From: Mumia xiangluensis
GTDB lineage: Bacteria > Actinomycetota > Actinomycetes > Propionibacteriales > Nocardioidaceae
Direction: 5' to 3'
NCBI RefSeq assembly: GCF_010994095.1
Contig: NZ_WJYO01000002.1
Coordinates: 372,001 to 436,000, forward strand
DNA length: 64,000 nucleotides
This document shows, one piece after another, positions 1 to 7,441 of the stretch (position 1 is its first letter; each line of letters begins with the position of its first letter). The notes below the pieces were generated by a model that was given only the letters and a program-made list of their open reading frames with translations, had not been told where the DNA came from and searched no databases. A program made the translations under genes and the position numbers.

Positions 1-207
1 GGCATCTGGGTGCGGGTCGCCAAGCAACGCATCGGCGCCTCACGCGTCGGCACCCGCGAGGCACGGCTGCTCGCCGAGCGACGCGGTGCTCCCCTGCTGA
101 CGATGCAGCGCACGGCGTACGACGACGCCGGGCGTGCTGTGGAGTACGGCGTCCACGCGTACCGGCCGGACCGCTACGCGTTCGAGCTCACCCTCGTCGA
201 CCGCTGA
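1..207 (+). CDS. GntR/HutC-family regulator, C-terminal UTRA end (partial)
   Basis: The frame is open from base 1 and stops at TGA 205-207, so only the last 68 or so residues are present. The visible part (..LLTMQRTAYDDAGRAVEYG..YRPDRYAFELTL) matches the end of the UTRA effector-binding domain of HutC-type GntR regulators, including the typical run into Y-x-PDRY-x-F. The DNA-binding half lies outside the window. Such regulators usually respond to sugar or amino-acid metabolites. It is convergent with the two ROK sugar kinases, and its last 20 bases overlap the first of them, so a role in sugar control is possible but not shown. Confidence 0.8.
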   Translation, partial: GIWVRVAKQRIGASRVGTREARLLAERRGAPLLTMQRTAYDDAGRAVEYGVHAYRPDRYAFELTLVDR

Positions 208-1222
208 GGCGTGCCAGCGACCCCTCGGCACGCGGCAGACGGGCGCGGCTGCGGCCACGTCGTGCGCGCCGCCGTAGGGTCCGGGCCATGTCGGCGGCGC
301 CGATCATGCCGGCGTCGTTGCCGAGGTGCGCGCGGACGATCAGCGCCTCCGGCCGGAAGCCGCGCCCGGTCAGGGTGTGGCGGAACGCGTCGCGCGCAGG
401 GTCGAGGAGAAGCTCGTCGGCGTCCGAGACTCCCCCGCCGACCACGAACAGGCCCGGATCGAACGCAGCCGCCAGGTTGGCGATGCCGATCCCCAGCCAC
501 GAGCCGACGTCGCGCAGGGACGCGATCGCGTCCTCGTCACCCTCGCGGGCGAGCTCGGAGACGACGATCCCGTTGACCTGCTCGATGTCGCCGTCGACAC
601 GGGCAAGGAGCCGCTTGCCGTAGTCCTCACCGCGCTCGACGGCTCCCCGCGCGTCGCGGATGAGGGCGTTGCCGCTGGCGTACTGCTCGAGACAGCCCTT
701 GTTGCCGCACTCGCACGCCCGGCCGTCCGGCACCACGATCATGTGGCCGAACTCGCCCGCGATCCCGAACCTGCCCCGGTGAGGCCGGCCGTCGATCACG
801 AGCGCGCCACCGATGCCGGTGCCGAGGGTCAGGCAGATCATGTCCTCCTCGTTCTGCGCGGCACCGAAGCGCCACTCCGCCCACGCGGCGGCGTTGGCGT
901 CGTTGTCGACGAGGACGGACAACCCCGTACGGCGTCGCACCGCGTCACGCAGCGGCTCGTGGCGCCAGGCGAGGTGCGGCGAGAAGACGACCGTCGACTG
1001 CGTGGCGTCGACGAATCCTGCAGCGCCGATGCCGACCGACGTGACGAGGTGGTGCCTGCGGAGCGTGGCGACGATGTCGGCGATGGCGTCGAGGACCGCA
1101 GCCGGGCTGGTCGTCGGCGTGTCCCGGCTGAGCCGCTCGAGGACGTGTCCGTCGAGGTCGATGACGCCCGCCTTGACGCGGGTGCCACCGATGTCGATCC
1201 CGATCGAGAGACGTTCAGCCAT
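188..1222 (-). CDS. ROK-family sugar kinase (first of a tandem pair)
   Basis: 344 aa, cytoplasmic, predicted to phosphorylate a hexose or amino sugar with ATP. The N-terminal phosphate loop is DIGGTRVKAG (about residues 10-19). The catalytic Asp sits in DNDANAA (D108), and GTGIGG (134-139) forms the second nucleotide-binding turn. The ROK zinc site is complete: H160, then C170, C172 and C177 in CECGNKGCLEQY. The start is ATG with AGGGGAG upstream. It begins 12 bases after the stop of the next upstream ROK gene, so the two are probably one operon. The sequences are clearly paralogous and suggest an old tandem duplication. The C-terminal tail is unusually Arg-rich. Substrate is not readable from sequence. 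Confidence 0.88.
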   Translation of the reverse strand: MAERLSIGIDIGGTRVKAGVIDLDGHVLERLSRDTPTTSPAAVLDAIADIVATLRRHHLVTSVGIGAAGFVDATQSTVVFSPHLAWRHEPLRDAVRRRTGLSVLVDNDANAAAWAEWRFGAAQNEEDMICLTLGTGIGGALVIDGRPHRGRFGIAGEFGHMIVVPDGRACECGNKGCLEQYASGNALIRDARGAVERGEDYGKRLLARVDGDIEQVNGIVVSELAREGDEDAIASLRDVGSWLGIGIANLAAAFDPGLFVVGGGVSDADELLLDPARDAFRHTLTGRGFRPEALIVRAHLGNDAGMIGAADMARTLRRRARRGRSRARLPRAEGSLARLSGRRG

Positions 1223-1234
1223 CGCTCCCCCTGC

Positions 1235-2179
1235 TCAGCGGGTCCGGGCCAGGTCCGCGGCGCCGATCACGCCCGCGTCGTTGCCGAGGCTCGCTTCGCG
1301 CAGCATCGCCTGCGGACGGTAGATGGGCGCGGACAGCGATCGGACGAACGCCGCCTTCGCCGGCGCCATGAGGAGGTCGCCCGCCTTGGCCACGCCTCCG
1401 CCGATCGCGACGACGCTCGGGTCGATCACCGAGGCGAGCGTCGCGATGCCCTCACCGAGCCACCGGCCGACGTCGGCGATCAGCTCGATCGCCAGCGGGT
1501 CGCCCTTCTGCGCCTGCTCGGTCACCATCTGCCCGGTGATCTGGGAGACGTCGCCGTCGACCAGCGCCGCGAGCGGTGCCGCCTGTGCCATCTGCGCGTC
1601 GATCCGGTCGCGGGTCTCCCGCACGAGCGCCCGGCCCGACGCGTACTGCTCCCAGCAGCCGTACTGACCGCACCCGCAGCGGATCCCCGCCGGCACCATC
1701 CGCAGGTGCCCGATCTCCCCGGCGACGCCGTACGCTCCGCGGTCGAGGCGTCCACCCTGGATGATGCCGCCACCGATGCCCGTACCGACCGTGACGAGCA
1801 GCATGTCGTCGACGTCGGCGCCCGCACCGAAACGGAACTCGCCCCACGCCGCGGCGTTGGCGTCGTTCTCGATCACGACGGGAAGGTCGACGAGCGCCTC
1901 GATGCGGTCCGCGAGCGGCTCGTCGACCCACTTGATGTTGGGGGCGAACAGCACCGTCCTGCGACCGGCGTCGACGAAGCCCGCAGCGCCGACGCCGACG
2001 GCCTCCACGTCGTGCTCCTGCTTGAGCGCGTTGACCGAGCGGGCCACCGCGTCGCCGATCTGCGTGGGGTCCGTCGCCGGCGTCTTCACCCGATCCTGGG
2101 CGATGACCGTGCCGACCTCGTCGACGACAGCGACGGCGATCTTCGTCCCGCCGATGTCGACCCCGACCGTCACTCCCAT
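1235..2179 (-). CDS. glk: ROK-family glucokinase
   Basis: 314 aa, close to the usual length of actinobacterial ROK glucokinases (about 315). Motifs: phosphate loop DIGGTKIAVA (8-17), catalytic Asp in ENDANAA (D106), GTGIGGG (132-138), and zinc ligands H158, C168, C170 and C175 (CGCGQYGCWEQY). ATG start with GAAGGA upstream. Its first ten bases overlap the end of the small protein gene upstream, and the paralogous ROK gene follows after 12 bases, which implies a three-gene operon. It probably supplies glucose 6-phosphate by ATP-dependent phosphorylation. The alternative is another hexose kinase of the same family. Confidence 0.85.
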   Translation of the reverse strand: MGVTVGVDIGGTKIAVAVVDEVGTVIAQDRVKTPATDPTQIGDAVARSVNALKQEHDVEAVGVGAAGFVDAGRRTVLFAPNIKWVDEPLADRIEALVDLPVVIENDANAAAWGEFRFGAGADVDDMLLVTVGTGIGGGIIQGGRLDRGAYGVAGEIGHLRMVPAGIRCGCGQYGCWEQYASGRALVRETRDRIDAQMAQAAPLAALVDGDVSQITGQMVTEQAQKGDPLAIELIADVGRWLGEGIATLASVIDPSVVAIGGGVAKAGDLLMAPAKAAFVRSLSAPIYRPQAMLREASLGNDAGVIGAADLARTR

Positions 2180-2523
2180 GGTCCATCCTTCACGTCGTTG
2201 TCCTGCAGTCCCTCGTCACTCGGCCCAGGCCCGTCCGGAGGCTCCTGGCGCCCCCACGACTCCACCACACCACGCGCGGCGAGGGTGAGCGACGCCAGTG
2301 CGGCCGTCAGGTGCTCCGCGACCTCCGGGCGTGCGCTCCGCACCACGGTGATGAGCTGGCACAGCGGGCAGAAGTCGCACGACTCCGGCCGCTGTGCGTC
2401 GTGGTCGGGGTGAGCGCCGTGCGTACGCGCGCCGTCGTCGGCCTGATCGGCGAGCGCGCGTGCGAGCTTGATCGCCTCTTGCGCGAGGGAACCGACAGGA
2501 TCACCGCTGGGTGGCACCGCCAT
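2170..2523 (-). CDS. Conserved actinobacterial small protein with CxxCxxC motif
   Basis: 117 aa, not assigned to a known function. A short cysteine cluster CDFCPLCQL lies in the middle (about residues 49-57), flanked by helix-forming stretches (ALADQADD before; PEVAEHLTAALASLTLAARGVVE after) and an acidic Pro-rich tail. The cluster could bind zinc or be redox-active. Start ATG at 2523 with AGGAGAGG just upstream. Its 3' end overlaps the glucokinase gene by ten bases, so it is translated with the ROK pair. Proteins of this shape are often found beside ROK glucokinases and SRPBCC genes in this order. Confidence 0.7.
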   Translation of the reverse strand: MAVPPSGDPVGSLAQEAIKLARALADQADDGARTHGAHPDHDAQRPESCDFCPLCQLITVVRSARPEVAEHLTAALASLTLAARGVVESWGRQEPPDGPGPSDEGLQDNDVKDGPWE

Positions 2524-2616
2524 ACCTCTCCTCGTACCGGGAACGTTCGGGGCCGCGCACGCGCGTCGTCCGATCCTAGCGAGAGCGGCGTCCGCCGGCT
2601 GCGGGCCGGGCCCCGC

Positions 2617-3066
2617 TCACGCGGACGGCGACTCGACGCGCTTCTTCAGACCCTTCAGGGCGGTCTCGATGATGACCTTCTCGGCCTTGCGGCGCAGCAT
2701 GCCGAGAAGCGGGATCGAGACGTCCACCGCGAGCCGGTAGGTCACCCGCGTACGACCGTCGCCGAGCGGCTCGAGAAGGTACGCGCCGTCGATGCCCTTG
2801 ACCATCGCACCGGGCTGCGTGACGTTCCACTCGACCGCTCGGTCACCGTCCCAGCGGTAGCCCAGGGTGTAGGTGTCCCGGATCGGGGACGCGTCGAGGA
2901 CGAACTGCACCTCCACCGCACGTGCGCGGAACTCGTCGAGCTCGACGACCTTCGCCTCCTTGACGCCCGTGGCCCACGACGGGTACGAGGGGAAGTCGGC
3001 GATGACAGCCATGATCACGCCCGGATCGGCGTCGACCACGATGTCGCTCGTCGTCTGGTCGGTCAT
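2617..3066 (-). CDS. SRPBCC-family (polyketide cyclase/START-like) protein
   Basis: 149 aa from ATG 3066, chosen over an upstream in-frame ATG because GAGGAGG lies just before it and family homology starts there. It has the SRPBCC pattern: strand (SDIVVDADPGVIMAVIADF), the P-x-Y-x-x-W turn (FPSYPSWATGVK), a series of strands, and a long C-terminal helix (LLGMLRRKAEKVIIETALKG). This fold makes a deep hydrophobic pocket for lipids or aromatic ligands. Function unknown. A second SRPBCC gene lies 43 bases upstream on the same strand, so the two may act together. The divergent acyl-CoA synthetase next door makes a lipid ligand plausible, by inference only. Confidence 0.82.
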   Translation of the reverse strand: MTDQTTSDIVVDADPGVIMAVIADFPSYPSWATGVKEAKVVELDEFRARAVEVQFVLDASPIRDTYTLGYRWDGDRAVEWNVTQPGAMVKGIDGAYLLEPLGDGRTRVTYRLAVDVSIPLLGMLRRKAEKVIIETALKGLKKRVESPSA

Positions 3067-3109
3067 CGAGGCCTCCTCGCTCTGCGTGCTGGCGCCCGCT
3101 GCGCCGACC

Positions 3110-3544
3110 CTATCGCGCAGTCCGCGACGTGGTGACGTCCGGCGTCGCGGCGTCAGGTCCGCCGACACCTGCCGGCGGATCGCCGACCGCACGTCCGACG
3201 TCGAGCGAGTCACGCACGTGCGTGACCCACCGCTTCAGCCGCGCGTGGTACGCCGGGCCCGCCCGACGACGCGCGCGCACCGACGTCGAACCGTCGGTGG
3301 GGTCGGCCTGGAGGAACACGTGCACCACCGTGCCCTCGGCCATCTCCTCGAGCCACACCTCCGCCGTACCGTCCAGCACGCCGCTCACGCGCCACCGACG
3401 CCCCAGGACACCGCGGTCGTCGAAACACCGCAGGCGGACCCCCGGGAGTACGGTGGACCAGGCGGACTCGTCACACATCGCGTCGAGCAGCTGACGCGGA
3501 GGAACCGCGACGTACGTCTGGTCGATCACATCGACGACCGGCAT
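3110..3544 (-). CDS. SRPBCC-family protein (second copy)
   Basis: 144 aa from ATG 3544, with GAAGGGAG upstream. The N-terminus (VDVIDQTYVAVPPRQLLDAMCD) and the following W-x-x-x-LPGV..R segment fit a SRPBCC/coenzyme Q-binding-like fold. The C-terminal helix carries HARLKRWVTHVRDSL. After that a low-complexity tail of about 25 residues is rich in Gly, Pro, Ala and Thr. Ligand and role are unknown. It is divergent from fadD with about 97 bases between starts, a likely shared promoter region, and is probably co-transcribed with the SRPBCC gene downstream. Confidence 0.75.
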   Translation of the reverse strand: MPVVDVIDQTYVAVPPRQLLDAMCDESAWSTVLPGVRLRCFDDRGVLGRRWRVSGVLDGTAEVWLEEMAEGTVVHVFLQADPTDGSTSVRARRRAGPAYHARLKRWVTHVRDSLDVGRAVGDPPAGVGGPDAATPDVTTSRTAR

Positions 3545-3641
3545 CGTGGTCTCCCTTCGAGGTGTCTCGACCGATGAATGTAGCCTGCCCCAGGGGGTTT
3601 TCGTCGATGGCGACGAGACCAATCGCTCGATCGGAGGCAGA

Positions 3642-5435
3642 GTGCGAACCTACGCGACTCCAGCTCGGTACCAGGTTCCGGACACCGGCAGCATCACTGA
3701 CGACGTCGTCGTCCGTGCTGCCGCCGTTCCCAATCGGATCGGATTCCAGCGCAAGGTGGACGACGCGTGGGTCGACGTCACCATCGCGCAGTTCCGTGAC
3801 GAGGTCGTCGCCCTGGCCAAGGGCTTCGTGGCTGCAGGCGTCACGCCCGGCGACCGGGTGGGCATCCTCTCCCGGACCCGCTACGAGTGGACCCTGATCG
3901 ACTACGCGCTGTGGTGGGTCGGCGCCGTCTCCGTCCCGATCTACGAGTCCTCCGCGGTCGACCAGATCGCCTGGATCCTGTCCGACTCCGGTGCCGTCGG
4001 CTGTGTCGTCGAGAGCACCGTCCACGCCGGGCGCGTCGACGAGTGCCGCCCGAACCTGACCCACCTCAAGGACGTCTGGTGCATCGACGGCGGGCTCGAC
4101 GCGCTCGTCGAGGCCGGTGCGGTCGTGAGCGACGACGACGTGAACGCCCGCCGCGAGGCTGTCGCGCCCGACGACCTCGCCACGATCATCTACACCTCCG
4201 GCACGACCGGCCGCCCCAAGGGCGCCGAGCTGACCCACTCCAACTTCATGTTCGAGCTGGGCGACGCCATCGACCTCCTGCCGGAGCTCTTCGACCGCGA
4301 CGACGCCGCGACGCTGCTCTTCCTGCCGCTCGCGCACGTGTTCGCCCGCATCATCGAGATCGGCTCGATCCGCGCCGGTGTCACGCTCTCCCACACGCCC
4401 GACGTCAAGAACCTGCTCCCGGAGCTCGCCGAGGTCCAGCCGACGTTCATCCTCGCCGTCCCGCGCGTGTTCGAGAAGGTCTACAACGGCGCCAGCCAGA
4501 ACGCGCACGCGTCCGGCAAGGGCAAGATCTTCGACGTCGCGACGTCGACCGCGATCGCGTACAGCCGTGCCCGCGAGGCCGGCAAGCGCATCGGCCCCGT
4601 GCTCAGGGCGAAGCACGCCCTCTTCGACAGGCTCGTCTACGCCAAGCTGCGCGCCGCGATGGGCGGCCGCGTCGAGCACGCCATCTCCGGCGGCGCGCCG
4701 CTCGGCGAGCGCCTCGCGCACTTCTTCTCCGGGATCGGCATCCCGGTCATCGAGGGCTACGGGCTCACCGAGACGACGGCGGCGCTCGCCGCCAACACCG
4801 CGGCAGACTCCAAGATCGGCACGGTCGGGCGACCGTTCGCCGGCACCGAGGTCCGTGTCGCCGACGACGGCGAGCTCCTGTTCCGCGGCGGCCAGGTGTT
4901 CCGCGGCTACTGGAACGCTCCGGAGGCCACCGCCGCAGCGCTCGACGCCGACGGCTGGTTCCACACCGGCGACGTCGGCGAGATCGACGCCGAGGGCTTC
5001 ATCACGATCACCGGCCGCAAGAAGGAGATCATCGTCACGGCCGGTGGCAAGAACGTGGTCCCCGCGGCCCTCGAGGACAGCATCCGGGCGCACGTCCTGG
5101 TCAGCCAGGCGGTCGTGGTCGGCGACGGCAAGCCCTTCGTGGCAGCGCTCATCACCCTGGACCAGGAGTCGATCGGGCCGTGGCTCGAGCAGCGGGGCAA
5201 GGCGGCTGACACCCCCATCGCCCAGCTCGCCGACGACGACGACGTGGTCGCGGCCATCCAGGCGGCGATCGACGAGGCCAACTCGCACGTGTCTCGCGCC
5301 GAGTCGATCCGCAAGTTCCGGATCCTCCCGATCGACTGGACGGAGGAGGGCGGCCAGGTCACGCCGACCCTCAAGCTCAAGCGCAACGTCGTGATGCGCG
5401 AGCACCGCGACGACGTCGAGGCGCTCTACCTCTGA
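3642..5435 (+). CDS. Long-chain fatty-acid--CoA ligase (FadD15-like)
   Basis: 597 aa. Activates long-chain fatty acids to acyl-CoA through an acyl-adenylate, feeding beta-oxidation or lipid synthesis. The AMP-binding signature YTSGTTGRPKGAELTH is at about residues 184-199, the adenine motif GYGLTETTAA follows, then the fatty-acid linker and the C-terminal GRKKEIIVTAGGKNVVP region with the catalytic Lys of the A10-type motif near the end (TPTLKLKRN). The GTG start at 3642 is chosen because GGAGG lies just upstream and homology begins at RTYATPARYQ. Length matches the FadD15/AMP-dependent long-chain synthetase family of actinobacteria (about 600). A strong hairpin follows the stop. Confidence 0.92.
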   Translation: MRTYATPARYQVPDTGSITDDVVVRAAAVPNRIGFQRKVDDAWVDVTIAQFRDEVVALAKGFVAAGVTPGDRVGILSRTRYEWTLIDYALWWVGAVSVPIYESSAVDQIAWILSDSGAVGCVVESTVHAGRVDECRPNLTHLKDVWCIDGGLDALVEAGAVVSDDDVNARREAVAPDDLATIIYTSGTTGRPKGAELTHSNFMFELGDAIDLLPELFDRDDAATLLFLPLAHVFARIIEIGSIRAGVTLSHTPDVKNLLPELAEVQPTFILAVPRVFEKVYNGASQNAHASGKGKIFDVATSTAIAYSRAREAGKRIGPVLRAKHALFDRLVYAKLRAAMGGRVEHAISGGAPLGERLAHFFSGIGIPVIEGYGLTETTAALAANTAADSKIGTVGRPFAGTEVRVADDGELLFRGGQVFRGYWNAPEATAAALDADGWFHTGDVGEIDAEGFITITGRKKEIIVTAGGKNVVPAALEDSIRAHVLVSQAVVVGDGKPFVAALITLDQESIGPWLEQRGKAADTPIAQLADDDDVVAAIQAAIDEANSHVSRAESIRKFRILPIDWTEEGGQVTPTLKLKRNVVMREHRDDVEALYL

Positions 5436-5442
5436 CGCCCGG

Positions 5443-5478
5443 GCGGACGGTCAGACGGAGAGCGTCTGATTCGTCCGC
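5443..5478 (+). terminator. Intrinsic terminator after the acyl-CoA ligase
   Basis: An inverted repeat starts 7 bases after the stop: GCGGACGGTCAGACG pairs with CGTCTGATTCGTCCGC around a short loop, with one mismatch. The orientation and spacing fit a Rho-independent terminator; there is little T-run, as is usual in high-GC actinobacteria. Confidence 0.7.
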
Positions 5479-5583
5479 CTGACGCGACCGAGCGCCGGTC
5501 GGGACGACGCAGCGACAGTTCCCTCCGTCGCTCCGTCCTCGTATCCCGCGCTCCGTCAGCGGCTCCAGGCGGCAGACGCGAAA

Positions 5584-5617
5584 GAGCCCCGGCCCACCGT
5601 GAGGTGGACCGGGGCTC
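5584..5617 (-). terminator. Terminator of the NlpC/P60 transcript
   Basis: GAGCCCCGG..CCACC and GGTGG..CCGGGGCTC form a 14-bp stem with one mismatch and a GTGA loop. On the minus strand the stem is followed by CTCTTTCG, a short U-run. It lies about 145 bases past the NlpC/P60 stop, with the 25-bp array in between, so the array is transcribed as 3' UTR. Confidence 0.7.
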
Positions 5618-5635
5618 TCGACGTTCGTGCGGGGG

Positions 5636-5765
5636 CGTCACCCGACGCTGTCCCGACGCGCGTCACCCGACGCTGTCCCGACGCGCGTCACCCGACGCTG
5701 TCCCGACGCGCGTCACCCGACGCTGTCCCGACGCGCGTCACCCGACGCTGTCCCGACGCGCGTCA
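5636..5765. repeat. 25-bp tandem array immediately after the NlpC/P60 stop codon
   Basis: Five head-to-tail copies with an exact 25-bp period: the string CCCGACGCTG recurs at 5641, 5666, 5691, 5716 and 5741, and a sixth, degenerate unit at 5766 runs into the end of the NlpC/P60 gene. Each unit contains GCGTC-ACCC-GACGC, a small hairpin, and the unit junctions make the palindrome GACGCGCGTC. One side of each unit repeats the last coding bases and stop region of the gene, so the array grew from the gene's own 3' end. Between the stop codon and the terminator, it would form a multi-hairpin 3' UTR. Confidence 0.95.
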
Positions 5766-6788
5766 CCCGACGCGACGGACCCCCGAGATCGGCATCACGT
5801 CGACCGACACGACCTCGACGCTGCGACCCGGACGCGGGGCGTGGACGAGCTTGCCGTTGCCGATGTAGATGCCGACGTGGCTCACCGGGCTGTAGTAGAA
5901 CACCAGGTCGCCCGGGCTCATCGAGGACTGCGACACGGACGAGCCCATGCCCGACTGAGCGGACGAGGAGTGCGGAAGCGAGACGCCGGCAGCACCGAAC
6001 GCCTTCATCGTGAGGCCGGAGCAGTCCCAGCTGCCGGGGCCGGCTGCTCCGTACGAGTACGGCTCACCGAGCTGCGCGAGCGCGAAGTCGATGGCCACCT
6101 TGGCGCGGCCCGACGCGTTGACCTTCGGGGCGCTCGTGGACGGACGGTCGTCTCCACGGGTGGTGCCGCCGTGGTCGCTGTTGTAGACCTCTTCGCGCTC
6201 GGCCGGCGTGAGGCTGGCCACGAGGTCCTCGGCCTTGCTGACCTTCTCGTCGAGCTTGGCCTTCTCCTTCTTCATCGCCTTCTCGGCGTCGGAGATGAGC
6301 TCGAGCTTCGCGGAGAGCTGCTTGCGGCGAACCTTCAGCTCAGCGGCCTCGCCCTCGTACGCGGAGAGCCGGTCGGCCTGCGTCGTGTTGTACGACTGGA
6401 TCGCGGTGAGGCCCTCGAGGAAGTCGTCGATGTCCTCGCTCGCGAGGAGCTGCGTGGTCGTGCCCATCGGCGAGCTCGCGAGGCGGTCGGTGACGGTCTT
6501 GGCGAAGGCGCTGCGCACCTCGTCGACCTCCGCCTGCTGCGCCTGGACGTCGGCGCGGAGCTTCTTGATCTGCTTGCTGGCGCCGTCGACCTCGTGCTGC
6601 AGGTCGAGGTAGCGCTCGTTGGCCTGCTCCGCCTCGTGGCTGAGCTTCTCGACCTGACGCTTGGCTTCGGACAGGCTCGGTGTCTCGGGGTCCGCTGCGC
6701 TCGGGGACGCGGTGAGCGTGGCAGCGAGGACCAACCCGGATCCGGCGGCGACGGCTGCCCTCATCGACAGCTTTCGGCCATTCCGCAC
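5763..6788 (-). CDS. Secreted NlpC/P60 peptidoglycan endopeptidase (RipA-like)
   Basis: 341 aa, predicted to cut peptide cross-bridges of peptidoglycan outside the membrane. A signal peptide covers about residues 1-32 (Arg/Lys start, hydrophobic AAVAAGSGLVLAATLTA, then SPSAAD). A long coiled coil runs over about 38-195, as in RipA-type hydrolases. The catalytic NlpC/P60 domain is about 222-335, with Cys256 in DCSGL, His304 in SHVGIYIG and a third polar His at 316 in VHAP. GTG start at 6788 with AGGAG nine bases before it. A c-di-AMP riboswitch leader precedes it, which links wall hydrolysis to osmotic/c-di-AMP signalling. The coding end runs straight into a 25-bp tandem array. Confidence 0.93.
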   Translation of the reverse strand: MRNGRKLSMRAAVAAGSGLVLAATLTASPSAADPETPSLSEAKRQVEKLSHEAEQANERYLDLQHEVDGASKQIKKLRADVQAQQAEVDEVRSAFAKTVTDRLASSPMGTTTQLLASEDIDDFLEGLTAIQSYNTTQADRLSAYEGEAAELKVRRKQLSAKLELISDAEKAMKKEKAKLDEKVSKAEDLVASLTPAEREEVYNSDHGGTTRGDDRPSTSAPKVNASGRAKVAIDFALAQLGEPYSYGAAGPGSWDCSGLTMKAFGAAGVSLPHSSSAQSGMGSSVSQSSMSPGDLVFYYSPVSHVGIYIGNGKLVHAPRPGRSVEVVSVDVMPISGVRRVG

Positions 6789-6811
6789 AGGGACGGACTC
6801 CTCACGTTCTC

Positions 6812-6948
6812 GACGCCTGCCGGGTGAGCTGACGGGTTCGGGCCAAGAACGTGTGCCCTACCGTCCAAGTGGACGGATTCACCCCAGGAACCTGGGTCCC
6901 CGGCTCCAGCGTCGATCGGGGGATCTCGGCCGAACTAGGCGGCGCACC
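6812..6948 (-). ncRNA. c-di-AMP riboswitch (ydaO-yuaA type)
   Basis: Read on the minus strand, the leader contains the conserved blocks of the ydaO/c-di-AMP aptamer in order: GGAGCCGGGGACCCAG, a complementary CCTGGGGTGAATC, GGTAGGG, then CGAACCCGTCAGCTCACC and CGGCAGGCG. A closing helix can form between CGCCT (6937-6941) and AGGCG (6814-6818). It ends about 24 bases before the NlpC/P60 start and just upstream of its AGGAG. Known actinobacterial members sit upstream of rpf and NlpC/P60 wall hydrolases and turn expression off when c-di-AMP is high. The identification rests on conserved blocks read by eye. Confidence 0.9.
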
Positions 6949-7073
6949 TGCGTTCTCCGGGGTAGAGAACTCCTCAGGCACGCGAGCATCACCTTATGCG
7001 CCAACAGGGGGCGGAATCAACGCGCCCCGGGAGATTGTGTGAACGCTCGCACAAATCCTGGTGGCGAAGGCGC

Positions 7074-7337
7074 TCAGGCGTCCTCGATGACCTCCCCGTC
7101 GACCGGGGTGACGAGACGCAAGGGCGGCACGAGGCCGGCAGCGCTGAGCGCCTCGAGGGCCGCCCCCTCGTCGGGATCCAGGCTGACCCCCTCGTCGGGT
7201 GCACCGAGGAGCGCGGTCACCACGCAGTCGGCGCAGGCAGCCGGGCGTACGAGGCAGCGGCTGCAGTCGATCGTCAAGAGCTCGCCGTGACCCGTCGCCG
7301 GACCCGGCTGCTGCTGGAGCACACGAGATTCCTTCAT
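7074..7337 (-). CDS. Small conserved protein with paired CxxC/CxxC motifs
   Basis: 87 aa from ATG 7337. Function not recognised. Four cysteines are arranged as CSRC-(7)-CADC at about residues 25-38, a likely zinc-knuckle or Fe-S type site, followed by an acidic segment and a hydrophobic stretch (LEALSAAGLVPPLRLVTPVDGEVIEDA). The longer upstream ATG adds an Arg-rich stretch with no family look and is not chosen. It is divergent from the exonuclease/GIY-YIG gene with 104 bases between starts, and several actinobacteria show this same pairing. Confidence 0.65.
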   Translation of the reverse strand: MKESRVLQQQPGPATGHGELLTIDCSRCLVRPAACADCVVTALLGAPDEGVSLDPDEGAALEALSAAGLVPPLRLVTPVDGEVIEDA

Positions 7338-7441
7338 GCAACCGACGCTACGCAGCCGCTCTGACAGATTGTCCTCGCCGCGACACGCCGGGGAGCCGGG
7401 GCGCACCGGACGTGTCACCGCTCGCGCCTAACGTCGTCGTC

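Noticed and set aside
3471-5405. Long open frame on the minus strand opposite the acyl-CoA ligase
   Set aside because: Composition is Asp/Arg/Val-rich antisense of a high-GC gene, and the plus-strand frame has full family motifs. The same applies to long frames opposite 7415-9670, 32190-34040 and 34115-37108.
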